Of a stretch of 22,684 nucleotides of DNA, positions 7,754 through 13,677 are shown piece by piece. Positions within the stretch are counted from its first letter, which is position 1, and every line of letters begins with the position of its first letter. Origin of the DNA: Pseudomonadota bacterium. Its GTDB lineage: Bacteria > Pseudomonadota > Alphaproteobacteria > Rhizobiales > Xanthobacteraceae. The translations under genes and the position numbers were made by a program. The notes beneath the pieces were generated by a model that worked only from the letters and a program-made list of their open reading frames with translations, searched no databases and was not told the DNA's origin. Location of the stretch: positions 1-22,684 of the forward strand of contig JAEZEU010000391.1 in the NCBI GenBank assembly GCA_023432885.1, in the 5' to 3' direction.

Positions 7754-8455
7754 ATGGTCTCGGTCGACGCCACGCTGGTGGCCCATCTACCGACATTTTC
7801 GGGTTTGTCCGGCGAAGAACTCGCCGAGGTCCTGCGCGAGGCGCGTTCGGTCCGATATCCCAGGAACACCGAAATCTTCTCGCAGGGCGATGATGCCCAT
7901 TCATTTTTCCTGTTGCTGAACGGCCATGTAAAGGCCAGCAAGACCACGCCGACAGGCGAGCAGGTGGTGATGCGCTATGTCGCGCCCGGCGAGATTTTCG
8001 GCGTCGCGCCCGCGATGGGGCTGAAGCAATATCCCGCCACGGCTACCGCGGCCGACGAGAGCGTGGTGTTGATCTGGCCGGCGGCGGCCTGGCCGCGGCT
8101 GGTGGCGAAATTCCCGGCGCTCGCCACCAACACGCTGCAGGCGGTCGGCAGCCGGCTCCAGGAGTCGTTTACCCGCGTCGTGGAGATGTCGACCGAGCAA
8201 GTCGAGCAGCGCGTCGCGCACACGCTGGTGCGGCTCGCCAAACATTCCGGCCGCAAGGTCGACGGCGGCCTCGAGATCGACTTTCCGATCAGCCGCCAGG
8301 ACATCGCCCAGATGACGGGGACGACGCTTCATACCGTCAGCCGCATCCTGTCGGGCTGGGAACAGGCTGGCCTCATCGAAAGCGGGCGGCAGCGCATCAT
8401 GCTGCGCGAGCCTGAAAAGATTTTTGCGCTCGCCGAGACGCCCGACGATGCCTAA
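7754..8455 (+). CDS. nnrR: Crp/Fnr-family transcription regulator, NnrR/Dnr type (NO-responsive)
   Basis: A 233-residue regulator. Residues about 12-125 form the cyclic-nucleotide-binding-like sensor fold (EIFSQGDDAHSFFLLLNGHVK, YVAPGEIFGVAPAM), followed by the dimer helix (about 125-158). A C-terminal winged helix-turn-helix spans about 165-223, with the recognition helix GTTLHTVSRILSGWEQAGLI; the S-R pair matches recognition of TTG half-sites. There is no cysteine anywhere in the protein, which excludes an FNR-type [4Fe-4S] cluster and fits NnrR/Dnr proteins, thought to sense NO through heme. Start ATG 7754 with GGAG 12 bases ahead. Its position between pseudoazurin-nnrS and hemN/nirK, all carrying matching palindromes, makes it the likely local activator. 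Confidence 0.85.
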   Translation: MVSVDATLVAHLPTFSGLSGEELAEVLREARSVRYPRNTEIFSQGDDAHSFFLLLNGHVKASKTTPTGEQVVMRYVAPGEIFGVAPAMGLKQYPATATAADESVVLIWPAAAWPRLVAKFPALATNTLQAVGSRLQESFTRVVEMSTEQVEQRVAHTLVRLAKHSGRKVDGGLEIDFPISRQDIAQMTGTTLHTVSRILSGWEQAGLIESGRQRIMLREPEKIFALAETPDDA

Positions 8456-8690
8456 CTACGCGACGGAGCGCATGGGAGTTCGCAGTTCTGCTCCCCCCCT
8501 CGACCACAAATGAATAGCGCCAGCCGGGGTTCCGGTTCACCCATTCGCTCTTCGCAAGCACCAAAGAAGGGCGAGGCTTTGCAAGAGCGCGCTTCCGTAT
8601 ATTCCCTTAGGGTCGCGACCGGATTTTTTTTGGCTTTTCCTCCCTGCTATCCATCAGCCTGCCTACTGCTGTGCGAAAGCGGAGGACATT

Positions 8691-8975
8691 ATGCGACTGG
8701 GATTAACGCTCGCGGCTGTTGGAATCATCATTCTGCTGCCGAAAACCGAACTCTATCTGTCCAGAACGCAGAACGCGCAGGCTGCTCCCGAGATTTCTGC
8801 TTCAGCTCCGATAGATCGTTCAGATGCTGGCCTGCGGAGCGAGGGTCGGACGAAATGCGACCCTGATGCCGCAAAGCACATCATCTCCACAAGAAAAGAC
8901 GAACGCATGCCGGAGATCTCCCACGTGAACGTCGTCTGCGACACGATCACCACGGCGATGTGGAAGAGCCACTGA
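8691..8975 (+). CDS. Small exported or membrane-anchored protein in the denitrification cluster, unknown
   Basis: A 94-residue protein from the ATG at 8691 with a strong GGAGG at 8681-8685 (5-base spacing), which makes it a likely real gene. Residues 1-31 are an N-terminal hydrophobic segment ending near NAQA-APE, like a signal peptide. The remaining 60 residues include Cys56 (KCDPDA) and Cys83 (VVCDTIT), several His, and a polar middle. I do not recognise the family. It lies between nnrR and hemN, on the nnrR strand and 235 bases downstream of it. No TTG-N8-CAA box precedes it. Confidence 0.6.
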   Translation: MRLGLTLAAVGIIILLPKTELYLSRTQNAQAAPEISASAPIDRSDAGLRSEGRTKCDPDAAKHIISTRKDERMPEISHVNVVCDTITTAMWKSH

Positions 8976-8999
8976 CAGAGGCAGCTCTACTCTTGCGCA

Positions 9000-9031
9000 C
9001 CAATCTGGCCAACGGCCGCCAATCAGATTGG
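9000..9031 (+). terminator. Hairpin after the small exported gene
   Basis: CCAATCTG (9000-9007) pairs perfectly with CAGATTGG (9024-9031), with a further GCC/GGC pair inside the loop. It starts 25 bases past the stop at 8975. No T-run follows, so termination is possible but not certain. Confidence 0.4.
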
Positions 9032-9071
9032 ACGCTCTGATGAAGTGAAATCCGCTCGGTGAGGTGCGCTT

Positions 9072-9098
9072 CTTGAGCACGCCACGCGCTTGCTCAAG
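9072..9098 (-). terminator. Hairpin downstream of hemN
   Basis: CTTGAGCA (9072-9079) and TGCTCAAG (9091-9098) form an 8-base-pair stem around an 11-base loop, about 67 bases beyond the hemN stop on the minus strand. No U-tract is present. Confidence 0.35.
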
Positions 9099-9164
9099 AG
9101 CGTTGCAGGGCAAGTGCAGCTCCTCCAGCGTCGAGGCATTGCTGATCCGCCCTGCCAATTGGTT

Positions 9165-10517
9165 TCACACCGCGCGGCTGTGCAGCCGCTGCGACTGGTC
9201 GAGATGCGCGTCGAAGGCGGCCGCGACACTGCGCACCAGGAAGCGCGAACCCGCCGGCACCGCCAGCGAAGAGCCCTCGAGCTCGACAATGCCGTCGGAA
9301 ACGAGATCGGGCAGGCGCGGGGCCGATTGCAGCATTTCGTCCGCTTCCGCACCGTGCCGCGCGCAGACCGAAGCGAGATCGACGGCAAAATCGCACATGA
9401 TGCGTTCGATGATCTCCGCGCGCAGGCGATCGTCGCCGGTGAGCCGATAGCCACGCACGGTTGCAAGACCACCCTGCGCGATGGCCTGCGAATAGGCGGG
9501 AATGGCGACCTCGTTCTGCACGAACCCCTGCGGCAGCCGGCCGATCGCGCTGGCGCCGAAGCCGAGCAGGAAGCTGCTTTGGTCGGTGGTGTAGCCCTGG
9601 AAATTCCGCCGCAGTGTGCCGCTCGCCAGGGCGCGCGCCATGGAATCCTCCGGCAGAGCGAAGTGATCGAGCCCGACCTGAACGTAGCCGGCCTCGTGCA
9701 GGCTTTGCGCGATCGCGCCGGCCTGCTCGTGGCGCTCAAGGCTGTCCGGGAGCCACTCGTCCCTGATCTTGCGCTGGTGCTTCTTGAAGGCCGGCACGTG
9801 CGCGTAGCCGAACACGGAGAGGCGATCCGGACGCAGCTCGATGCAGCGTGCGACGGTGTCGAGGCATGAGGCGACCGTCTGGTGCGGCAGGCCGTAAATC
9901 ACGTCGAAATTGATGCCGGAAACGCCGGCGCGGCGCAGACCGCTGCACGCCGCTTCCGTCTGCTCAAAGCTCTGCACGCGATTGATAGCGCGCTGCACTT
10001 TCGCATCGAAACTCTGCACGCCGAGGCTGGCGCGATTAACGCCGCCAAGCGCGAGGGCCTCGATCATGCGCGGCGACAGCGTGCGTGGATCGATCTCGAC
10101 GGCGACCTCGGCCGAAGGCGTCACGAAAAAGCAATGGCGGAGCAGGCCGAGCAACTCGGCAAAAGGCTCGGGCGCCATGATGGTGGGCGTGCCGCCGCCG
10201 AAATGGATGTGCTCGACGGTGATGCGGCGGTCGATCTGCCGCACGACCTGCTCGATCTCGGCGCGGAGCACCGATTCATACGCCGCGATCGGCTGATCGC
10301 GCCTCGCCACCGTGGTATGGCAACCGCAATAGCTGCACATCGCGCGGCAGAACGGCACATGCAGGTAAAGCGAGGCGCTGGCCTTGAGCGGAATCACTTT
10401 CAGCCACTCGGCATAGGTATCGGCCCCGACGGCAGAGGAGAAATGGGGAGCGCTGGGATAGCTCGTGTAGCGCGGCAAACGCTCCTGCCCGTAGCAAACC
10501 GCAAGATCTGGCCTCAT
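9165..10517 (-). CDS. hemN: Oxygen-independent coproporphyrinogen III dehydrogenase (radical SAM)
   Basis: A 450-residue protein of normal HemN length, started at the ATG at 10517 (MRPDLAVCYGQERLPRYTSYP), because HemN proteins begin just before the conserved PRYTSYP; the frame extends to 10571. The radical-SAM cluster motif is Cys57, Cys61, Cys64 (PFCRAMCSYCGC), with the extra HemN cysteine at 66. Next come HFGGGTPTIM, EIDPRTL, NRASLGVQSFD, GINFDVIYGLPHQT and the HFALPEDSMA region, then the C-terminal HemN domain. It decarboxylates two propionates of coproporphyrinogen III to protoporphyrinogen IX without O2, supplying heme during anaerobic growth. A TTG-N8-CAA box at 10607-10620 lies 90 bases upstream. 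Such hemN genes are classic FixK/NnrR targets and often neighbour nir genes. Confidence 0.93.
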   Translation of the reverse strand: MRPDLAVCYGQERLPRYTSYPSAPHFSSAVGADTYAEWLKVIPLKASASLYLHVPFCRAMCSYCGCHTTVARRDQPIAAYESVLRAEIEQVVRQIDRRITVEHIHFGGGTPTIMAPEPFAELLGLLRHCFFVTPSAEVAVEIDPRTLSPRMIEALALGGVNRASLGVQSFDAKVQRAINRVQSFEQTEAACSGLRRAGVSGINFDVIYGLPHQTVASCLDTVARCIELRPDRLSVFGYAHVPAFKKHQRKIRDEWLPDSLERHEQAGAIAQSLHEAGYVQVGLDHFALPEDSMARALASGTLRRNFQGYTTDQSSFLLGFGASAIGRLPQGFVQNEVAIPAYSQAIAQGGLATVRGYRLTGDDRLRAEIIERIMCDFAVDLASVCARHGAEADEMLQSAPRLPDLVSDGIVELEGSSLAVPAGSRFLVRSVAAAFDAHLDQSQRLHSRAV

Positions 10518-10606
10518 CGCGATGTAATTCCCGGCTGGATTGGGGCGGGGACACCTGACCGGCGCCCGCATGACCGGCTTAGTTACATGCCGACCCCGCG
10601 CCCGAT

Positions 10607-10620
10607 TTGCGCCCGGTCAA
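10607..10620. promoter_or_regulatory. FNR/FixK/NnrR-type palindrome between hemN and nirK
   Basis: TTGCGCCCGGTCAA (minus: TTGACCGGGCGCAA) fits TTG-N8-CAA. Its centre is about 97 bases upstream of the hemN ATG, giving a predicted start near 10572 and a leader of about 55 bases. Read in the other direction it is about 167 bases upstream of the candidate small membrane peptide at 10781. The inner arms are imperfect, so confidence is lower than for the box at 7601. Confidence 0.5.
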
Positions 10621-10780
10621 AGCGCGAGGCGAAAAGATCGGAATGGCTCGCAATTTATTGCGCTGGCGCAAGGCATGGGATGCGGCTTCAGGCGAGACGA
10701 AGACAATGTGCTGCTGTCAGATCCCGCCTTGCCAAGATTTTCGTCCTGCCCCAACGAGGTCGGTGGGGCACTGCGGCCTT

Positions 10781-10873
10781 ATGATCCGGATCTGGGCGAG
10801 CTTTGCCGCCGGCGTCGTGCTGCTGTCGCTCTCGCTGGCGAGCCTAGTGTGGCTGATCTCGCGGTTCGCGTAA
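10781..10873 (+). CDS. Candidate 30-residue single-span membrane peptide
   Basis: ATG at 10781 opens a 30-codon frame (MIRIWASFAAGVVLLSLSLA… ending ISRFA). It is almost entirely one transmembrane helix with a basic first turn and a short Arg-containing end. The frame is open upstream to 10607, but that stretch is basic and disordered, so the short form is the natural unit. A good Shine-Dalgarno sequence is missing (a G-rich run sits about 12-16 bases before). It lies between divergent hemN and nirK. Small single-helix subunits accompany several respiratory oxidases, but a role here is inference only. Confidence 0.4.
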   Translation: MIRIWASFAAGVVLLSLSLASLVWLISRFA

Positions 10874-10953
10874 GCCGCTTGCGACAGCGCTGCCGCGGCG
10901 AGTTGAACGGCCGTTAGGGTAAATGCCGATTCACTAATCCCACTTAGCTTACC

Positions 10954-10969
10954 TACGTAGCATTACGTA
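10954..10969. repeat. Tandem TACGTA palindromes upstream of nirK
   Basis: TACGTA-GCAT-TACGTA: two copies of a perfect 6-base palindrome spaced by 4 bases, centred 39 bases upstream of the centre of the box at 10994. The AT-rich, symmetric layout stands out in GC-rich DNA and could be a second operator for nirK. Confidence 0.35.
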
Positions 10970-10993
10970 ATTCGCTTCCAATCGCCGGGATGG

Positions 10994-11007
10994 TTGTTGC
11001 AGCGCAA
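10994..11007 (+). promoter_or_regulatory. NnrR-type box of the nirK promoter
   Basis: TTGTTGCAGCGCAA fits TTG-N8-CAA with a good right half (CGCAA) and a weaker left half (TTGTT). The centre at 11000.5 puts a class II start at about 11042, just ahead of the nirK Shine-Dalgarno sequence (AAGGAG at 11053-11058) and 24 bases before the ATG. The fitting geometry supports it more than the sequence match alone. Confidence 0.6.
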
Positions 11008-11065
11008 ATGGAATGGCCGAGGGAGGAGCAAAATGCGGCGGTAATCAAACGGAAGGAGCGATCCG

Positions 11066-12163
11066 ATGTTGACCCGCAGAGCCGCACTCATGAGCGCCGC
11101 CGCTGCAGCCCTGATGCTGGCTGCGTCCTTACCCGCCGCCAAGGCCGCGGACGACCTCAAGCTGCCGCGCCAGAAGGTCGAACTGGTCGCGCCGCCGTTC
11201 GTGCACGCGCATGAGCAGGCGACGAGGCAGGGCCCGAAGATCGTCGAGTTCACGCTGACCATCGAGGAAAAGAAGGTCGTCATCGACGACAAGGGCACCA
11301 CCTTCCAGGCCATGACGTTCAATGGCACGATGCCTGGCCCGCTGATGGTCGTGCATGAGGGCGACTATGTCGAGGTGACGCTGGTCAACCCCGCCACCAA
11401 CTCGATGCCGCACAATGTCGACTTCCACTCCGCGACCGGCGCGCTCGGCGGCGCCGAGCTGACGCTGGTCAATCCGGGCGAGCAGGCCACGCTGCGCTGG
11501 AAGGCGACGCGCAGTGGCGTCTTCGTCTATCACTGCGCGCCGGGCGGCCCGATGATCCCCTGGCATGTGGTGTCCGGCATGAACGGCGCCGTCATGGTGC
11601 TGCCGCGCGAGGGGCTGACCGACGGCAAGGGCAAGCCGGTGAAGTACGACACCGTCTACTATATCGGCGAGCAGGACATGTATGTGCCGCGTGACGAGAA
11701 GGGGAATTTCAAGTCCTATGACTCTGCCGGAGAATCCTTCAACGACACCGTCGAGGTGATGCGCAAGCTGATTCCGACCCATGTCGTGTTCAACGGCAAG
11801 GTTGGCGCGCTGACCGGCAAGAACGCGCTCGCCGCCAAGGTCGGCGAGACGGTGCTGATCGTGCACTCGCAGGCCAATCGCGACAGCCGTCCGCACCTGA
11901 TCGGCGGCCATGGCGACTATGTCTGGGAGAGCGGCAAATTCTCCAATGCACCGGAGACGGGGCTGGAGACCTGGTTTATCCGTGGTGGCTCTGCAGGTGC
12001 TGCGACCTACAAGTTCCTGCAGCCGGGCATCTACGCCTATGTCACGCATAACCTGATCGAGGCCGTCGAACTCGGCGCCACCGCCCACTTCAAGGTGGAA
12101 GGCAAGTGGAACGACGACCTGATGACCCAGGTGAAGGCGCCGATGGAAATTCCGACCCGCTGA
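11066..12163 (+). CDS. nirK: Copper-containing nitrite reductase (NO-forming)
   Basis: A 365-residue two-cupredoxin-domain enzyme, which as a periplasmic homotrimer reduces nitrite to NO. The leader carries twin arginines (LTRRAALMS) and a hydrophobic stretch cut near KA-ADD, as in Tat export. Type 1 copper ligands: His116, Cys157, His167, Met172. Type 2 copper ligands: His121, His156 and His328. Catalytic Asp119 (HNVDFH) and His277 (RPHLIGGH) are present, so the enzyme should be active. The Cys-His loop (CAPGGPMIPWH) is one residue longer than the CAPPGMVPWH of the classic enzymes, a variant I recall from Rhizobiales. ATG 11066 follows AAGGAG at 7 bases. It lies upstream of nirV, with an NnrR-type box in front; pseudoazurin in this window is the likely electron donor. 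Confidence 0.97.
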   Translation: MLTRRAALMSAAAAALMLAASLPAAKAADDLKLPRQKVELVAPPFVHAHEQATRQGPKIVEFTLTIEEKKVVIDDKGTTFQAMTFNGTMPGPLMVVHEGDYVEVTLVNPATNSMPHNVDFHSATGALGGAELTLVNPGEQATLRWKATRSGVFVYHCAPGGPMIPWHVVSGMNGAVMVLPREGLTDGKGKPVKYDTVYYIGEQDMYVPRDEKGNFKSYDSAGESFNDTVEVMRKLIPTHVVFNGKVGALTGKNALAAKVGETVLIVHSQANRDSRPHLIGGHGDYVWESGKFSNAPETGLETWFIRGGSAGAATYKFLQPGIYAYVTHNLIEAVELGATAHFKVEGKWNDDLMTQVKAPMEIPTR

Positions 12164-12178
12164 ACACCACCTCGACAC

Positions 12179-12202
12179 CAGGGCGCCGCGTGCGGCGCCC
12201 TG
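12179..12202 (+). terminator. Very stable GC hairpin between nirK and nirV
   Basis: CAGGGCGCCGC-GT-GCGGCGCCCTG is an 11-base-pair perfect inverted repeat, 15 bases after the nirK stop and 18 bases before the nirV start. No U-run follows, so it is more likely an mRNA 3'-end stabiliser or attenuator than a full terminator. It would favour a higher level of nirK than nirV message. Confidence 0.6.
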
Positions 12203-12220
12203 CCTCCCTGGAATGCCCCT

Positions 12221-13126
12221 ATGCTGATCGCATTCAAACTCAAGCTCGCTTTCGCCTGCGTCGCCGGTCTTGCCGGCCCGCTCGCGGTTGCACCCCTGCT
12301 GCCTGATGCCGGATTTCGCGGCGGCGCCAGCGGCATCGAACAGGCGTTCGTGGAGGTGCGCGCCGGCAAGATGTCCTACCGCGTTCCCGGCGATTTCACT
12401 CGCAACGGCAAGCAGGCGGCGGCACCCTTGCGGCAAATCACTTTCGACAAGCCTCTTGCCATCATGAAGCATCAGGTCAGCTCCGCCGAATATCGGGCCT
12501 GCGTCGATGATGGCGCTTGCCGTGCGCTCGACCGCGGCGTCACGCTCGCTGCCGATCGTCCTGCGGTTCAGGTGAGCTGGCACGACGCCAATGCCTATGC
12601 CACTTGGCTGTCGCGCAGGACCGGCGAGAAATACCGCCTGCCCAGCGATGAGGAATGGGCGTTCGCTGCCGGCAGCAAGTTCACTGACGACGCCCTGCCT
12701 GTCGACAATGACGATCCCGCCAAGCGCTGGATAGCCCGGTACGAGCGCGAGGCCGGGCGCGTTTCCGGCGGCACCGACACGCACGCCTTCGGTCATTTCG
12801 GTGTCAACGAGAACGGGCTTGCCGATCTTGCGGGCAATGTCTGGGAATGGACCTCGACCTGCTTCACCCGTCACCAGCTTGATGCTGCCGGAAAGACCGT
12901 ATCAGCCAAGGCCAACTGCGGCGTCCGCGTCGTCCAAGGCCAGCACCGCGCCTATGTCACCGACTTCATCCGCGATGCCCGCGCCGGCGGCTGCGCGGCA
13001 GGCGTGCCGCCAGACAATCTCGGTTTCCGCCTGGTGCGCGAGCCGCGGTCCTGGTTCAGCAGCCTCGCCAGCACGCTGGTCGCTGCCAACCGCGCGCATT
13101 TCCACATCAAACCTCGGCCAGCATAG
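12221..13126 (+). CDS. nirV: NirV: formylglycine-generating-enzyme-like (FGE-sulfatase/SUMF1 fold) protein linked to NirK
   Basis: A 301-residue protein. Residues 1-27 are a signal peptide or anchor, so the protein is probably periplasmic like NirK. The FGE-sulfatase fold spans about 40-275: ITFDKPLAIMKHQVSSAEYRAC, AVQVSWHDANAYATWLS, YRLPSDEEWAFAAG, VNENGLADLAGNVWEWTSTC and NLGFRLVRE. The paired cysteines that bind copper in true formylglycine-generating enzymes are not obvious; there is one candidate near 258 (ARAGGCAAG), so formylglycine synthesis is doubtful. nirV follows nirK in many alphaproteobacteria; its exact role, perhaps in NirK maturation or copper loading, is unsettled. It lies 57 bases after nirK, past a strong hairpin, and is probably cotranscribed. 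Confidence 0.88.
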   Translation: MLIAFKLKLAFACVAGLAGPLAVAPLLPDAGFRGGASGIEQAFVEVRAGKMSYRVPGDFTRNGKQAAAPLRQITFDKPLAIMKHQVSSAEYRACVDDGACRALDRGVTLAADRPAVQVSWHDANAYATWLSRRTGEKYRLPSDEEWAFAAGSKFTDDALPVDNDDPAKRWIARYEREAGRVSGGTDTHAFGHFGVNENGLADLAGNVWEWTSTCFTRHQLDAAGKTVSAKANCGVRVVQGQHRAYVTDFIRDARAGGCAAGVPPDNLGFRLVREPRSWFSSLASTLVAANRAHFHIKPRPA

Positions 13127-13151
13127 CGGTACTCTCTGGTCGAAGTGGTGT

Positions 13152-13169
13152 CCCGCGCGGTAACGCGGG
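13152..13169 (+). terminator. Hairpin downstream of nirV
   Basis: CCCGCG-CGGTAA-CGCGGG is a 6-base-pair GC stem, 25 bases after the nirV stop. No T-run follows. It is a candidate end of the nirK-nirV transcript. Confidence 0.4.
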
Positions 13170-13230
13170 CGTAAGCGAAGGTACGTGCCGGCGCCTTCAC
13201 TGCGGGGAGCCCGCGACAAGAAATGCGAAG

Positions 13231-13260
13231 CAATTGCGTAGGAGCGACGAAGCGATCCAT
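13231..13260. repeat. Degenerate half copy of a rhizobial REP-like repeat
   Basis: The run TTGCGTAGGAGCGACGAAGC followed by GATCCAT resembles one arm of the common Bradyrhizobium repeat 'cattgcgaggagcgaagcgacgaagcaatcca' (recalled, not searched). The pairing arm is not recognisable nearby, so it seems decayed. It lies in the 245-base gap between convergent nirV and the DUF3325 gene. Confidence 0.35.
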
Positions 13261-13371
13261 GACACCGCAAGCAGAGCTTTAAGTGCGGAGTGCCCGGCCT
13301 TCCCTGGCAATTCGATTCAGAAGCAGGAGGCACTACCCTCGAACGCGTTCGTTCGACGTCCCGATCGTCGC

Positions 13372-13677
13372 TTATGCAGCGTGTCGGTGTCGGGATTTGC
13401 GGGCACCCATTCTTGAATATCCGACAAGCGCACAAAATACGATACCGGCGCCTATGCTGGTATGGCCGCTGAACGTCACGAGGCCAAGGCTCCAGCCCTG
13501 CCCACCGACAAGAATGCCGAGCGCAAACAGCAGGGCGCAGGCGCCGGCAACGCGCAGGACGTATGTAGTGGCCAACCGCAGCGACCTGCCGATGATATCG
13601 CGCTGTTGGCGACGCATCGCAAACGCCAATGCCGTAAATCCTGCCAGGCAAAGCGCAAAGGCAAGCAGGTGCTTCAT
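13372..13677 (-). CDS. DUF3325-like small inner-membrane protein
   Basis: A 101-residue protein from the ATG at 13677, which overlaps the PepSY gene stop by four bases (ATGA), so translation is coupled. It has three hydrophobic helices (about 4-20, 38-58 and 65-88) separated by a basic loop (MRRQQRDIIGR), and a His/Arg tail (RKSRHRHAA). The size and place, last gene after a PepSY protein in a TonB-receptor operon, match DUF3325 proteins found in siderophore-uptake loci of proteobacteria. Their job is unknown; they are thought to assist the PepSY membrane protein. No catalytic motif is visible. Confidence 0.7.
   Translation of the reverse strand: MKHLLAFALCLAGFTALAFAMRRQQRDIIGRSLRLATTYVLRVAGACALLFALGILVGGQGWSLGLVTFSGHTSIGAGIVFCALVGYSRMGARKSRHRHAA

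Noticed and set aside
8510..8866. Plus-strand frame of 118 codons between nnrR and hemN
   Set aside because: It overlaps the 8691-8975 gene in another frame; that gene has the strong GGAGG and a signal-like start, this one has neither.
8820..9158. Minus-strand frame of 112 codons after hemN
   Set aside because: It overlaps the small exported gene antisense and spans two hairpins; no motif was recognised.
10607..10780. N-terminal extension of the small membrane peptide back to 10607
   Set aside because: The added 58 residues are basic and disordered, include the FNR-type box, and cross the hemN upstream region; the hydrophobic unit begins at the ATG at 10781.
11129..12874. A 581-codon open frame on the minus strand opposite nirK and nirV
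   Set aside because: It mirrors two well-supported genes; its residues are His/Arg/Gly-rich and have no domain, a usual artefact of GC-rich codon bias.
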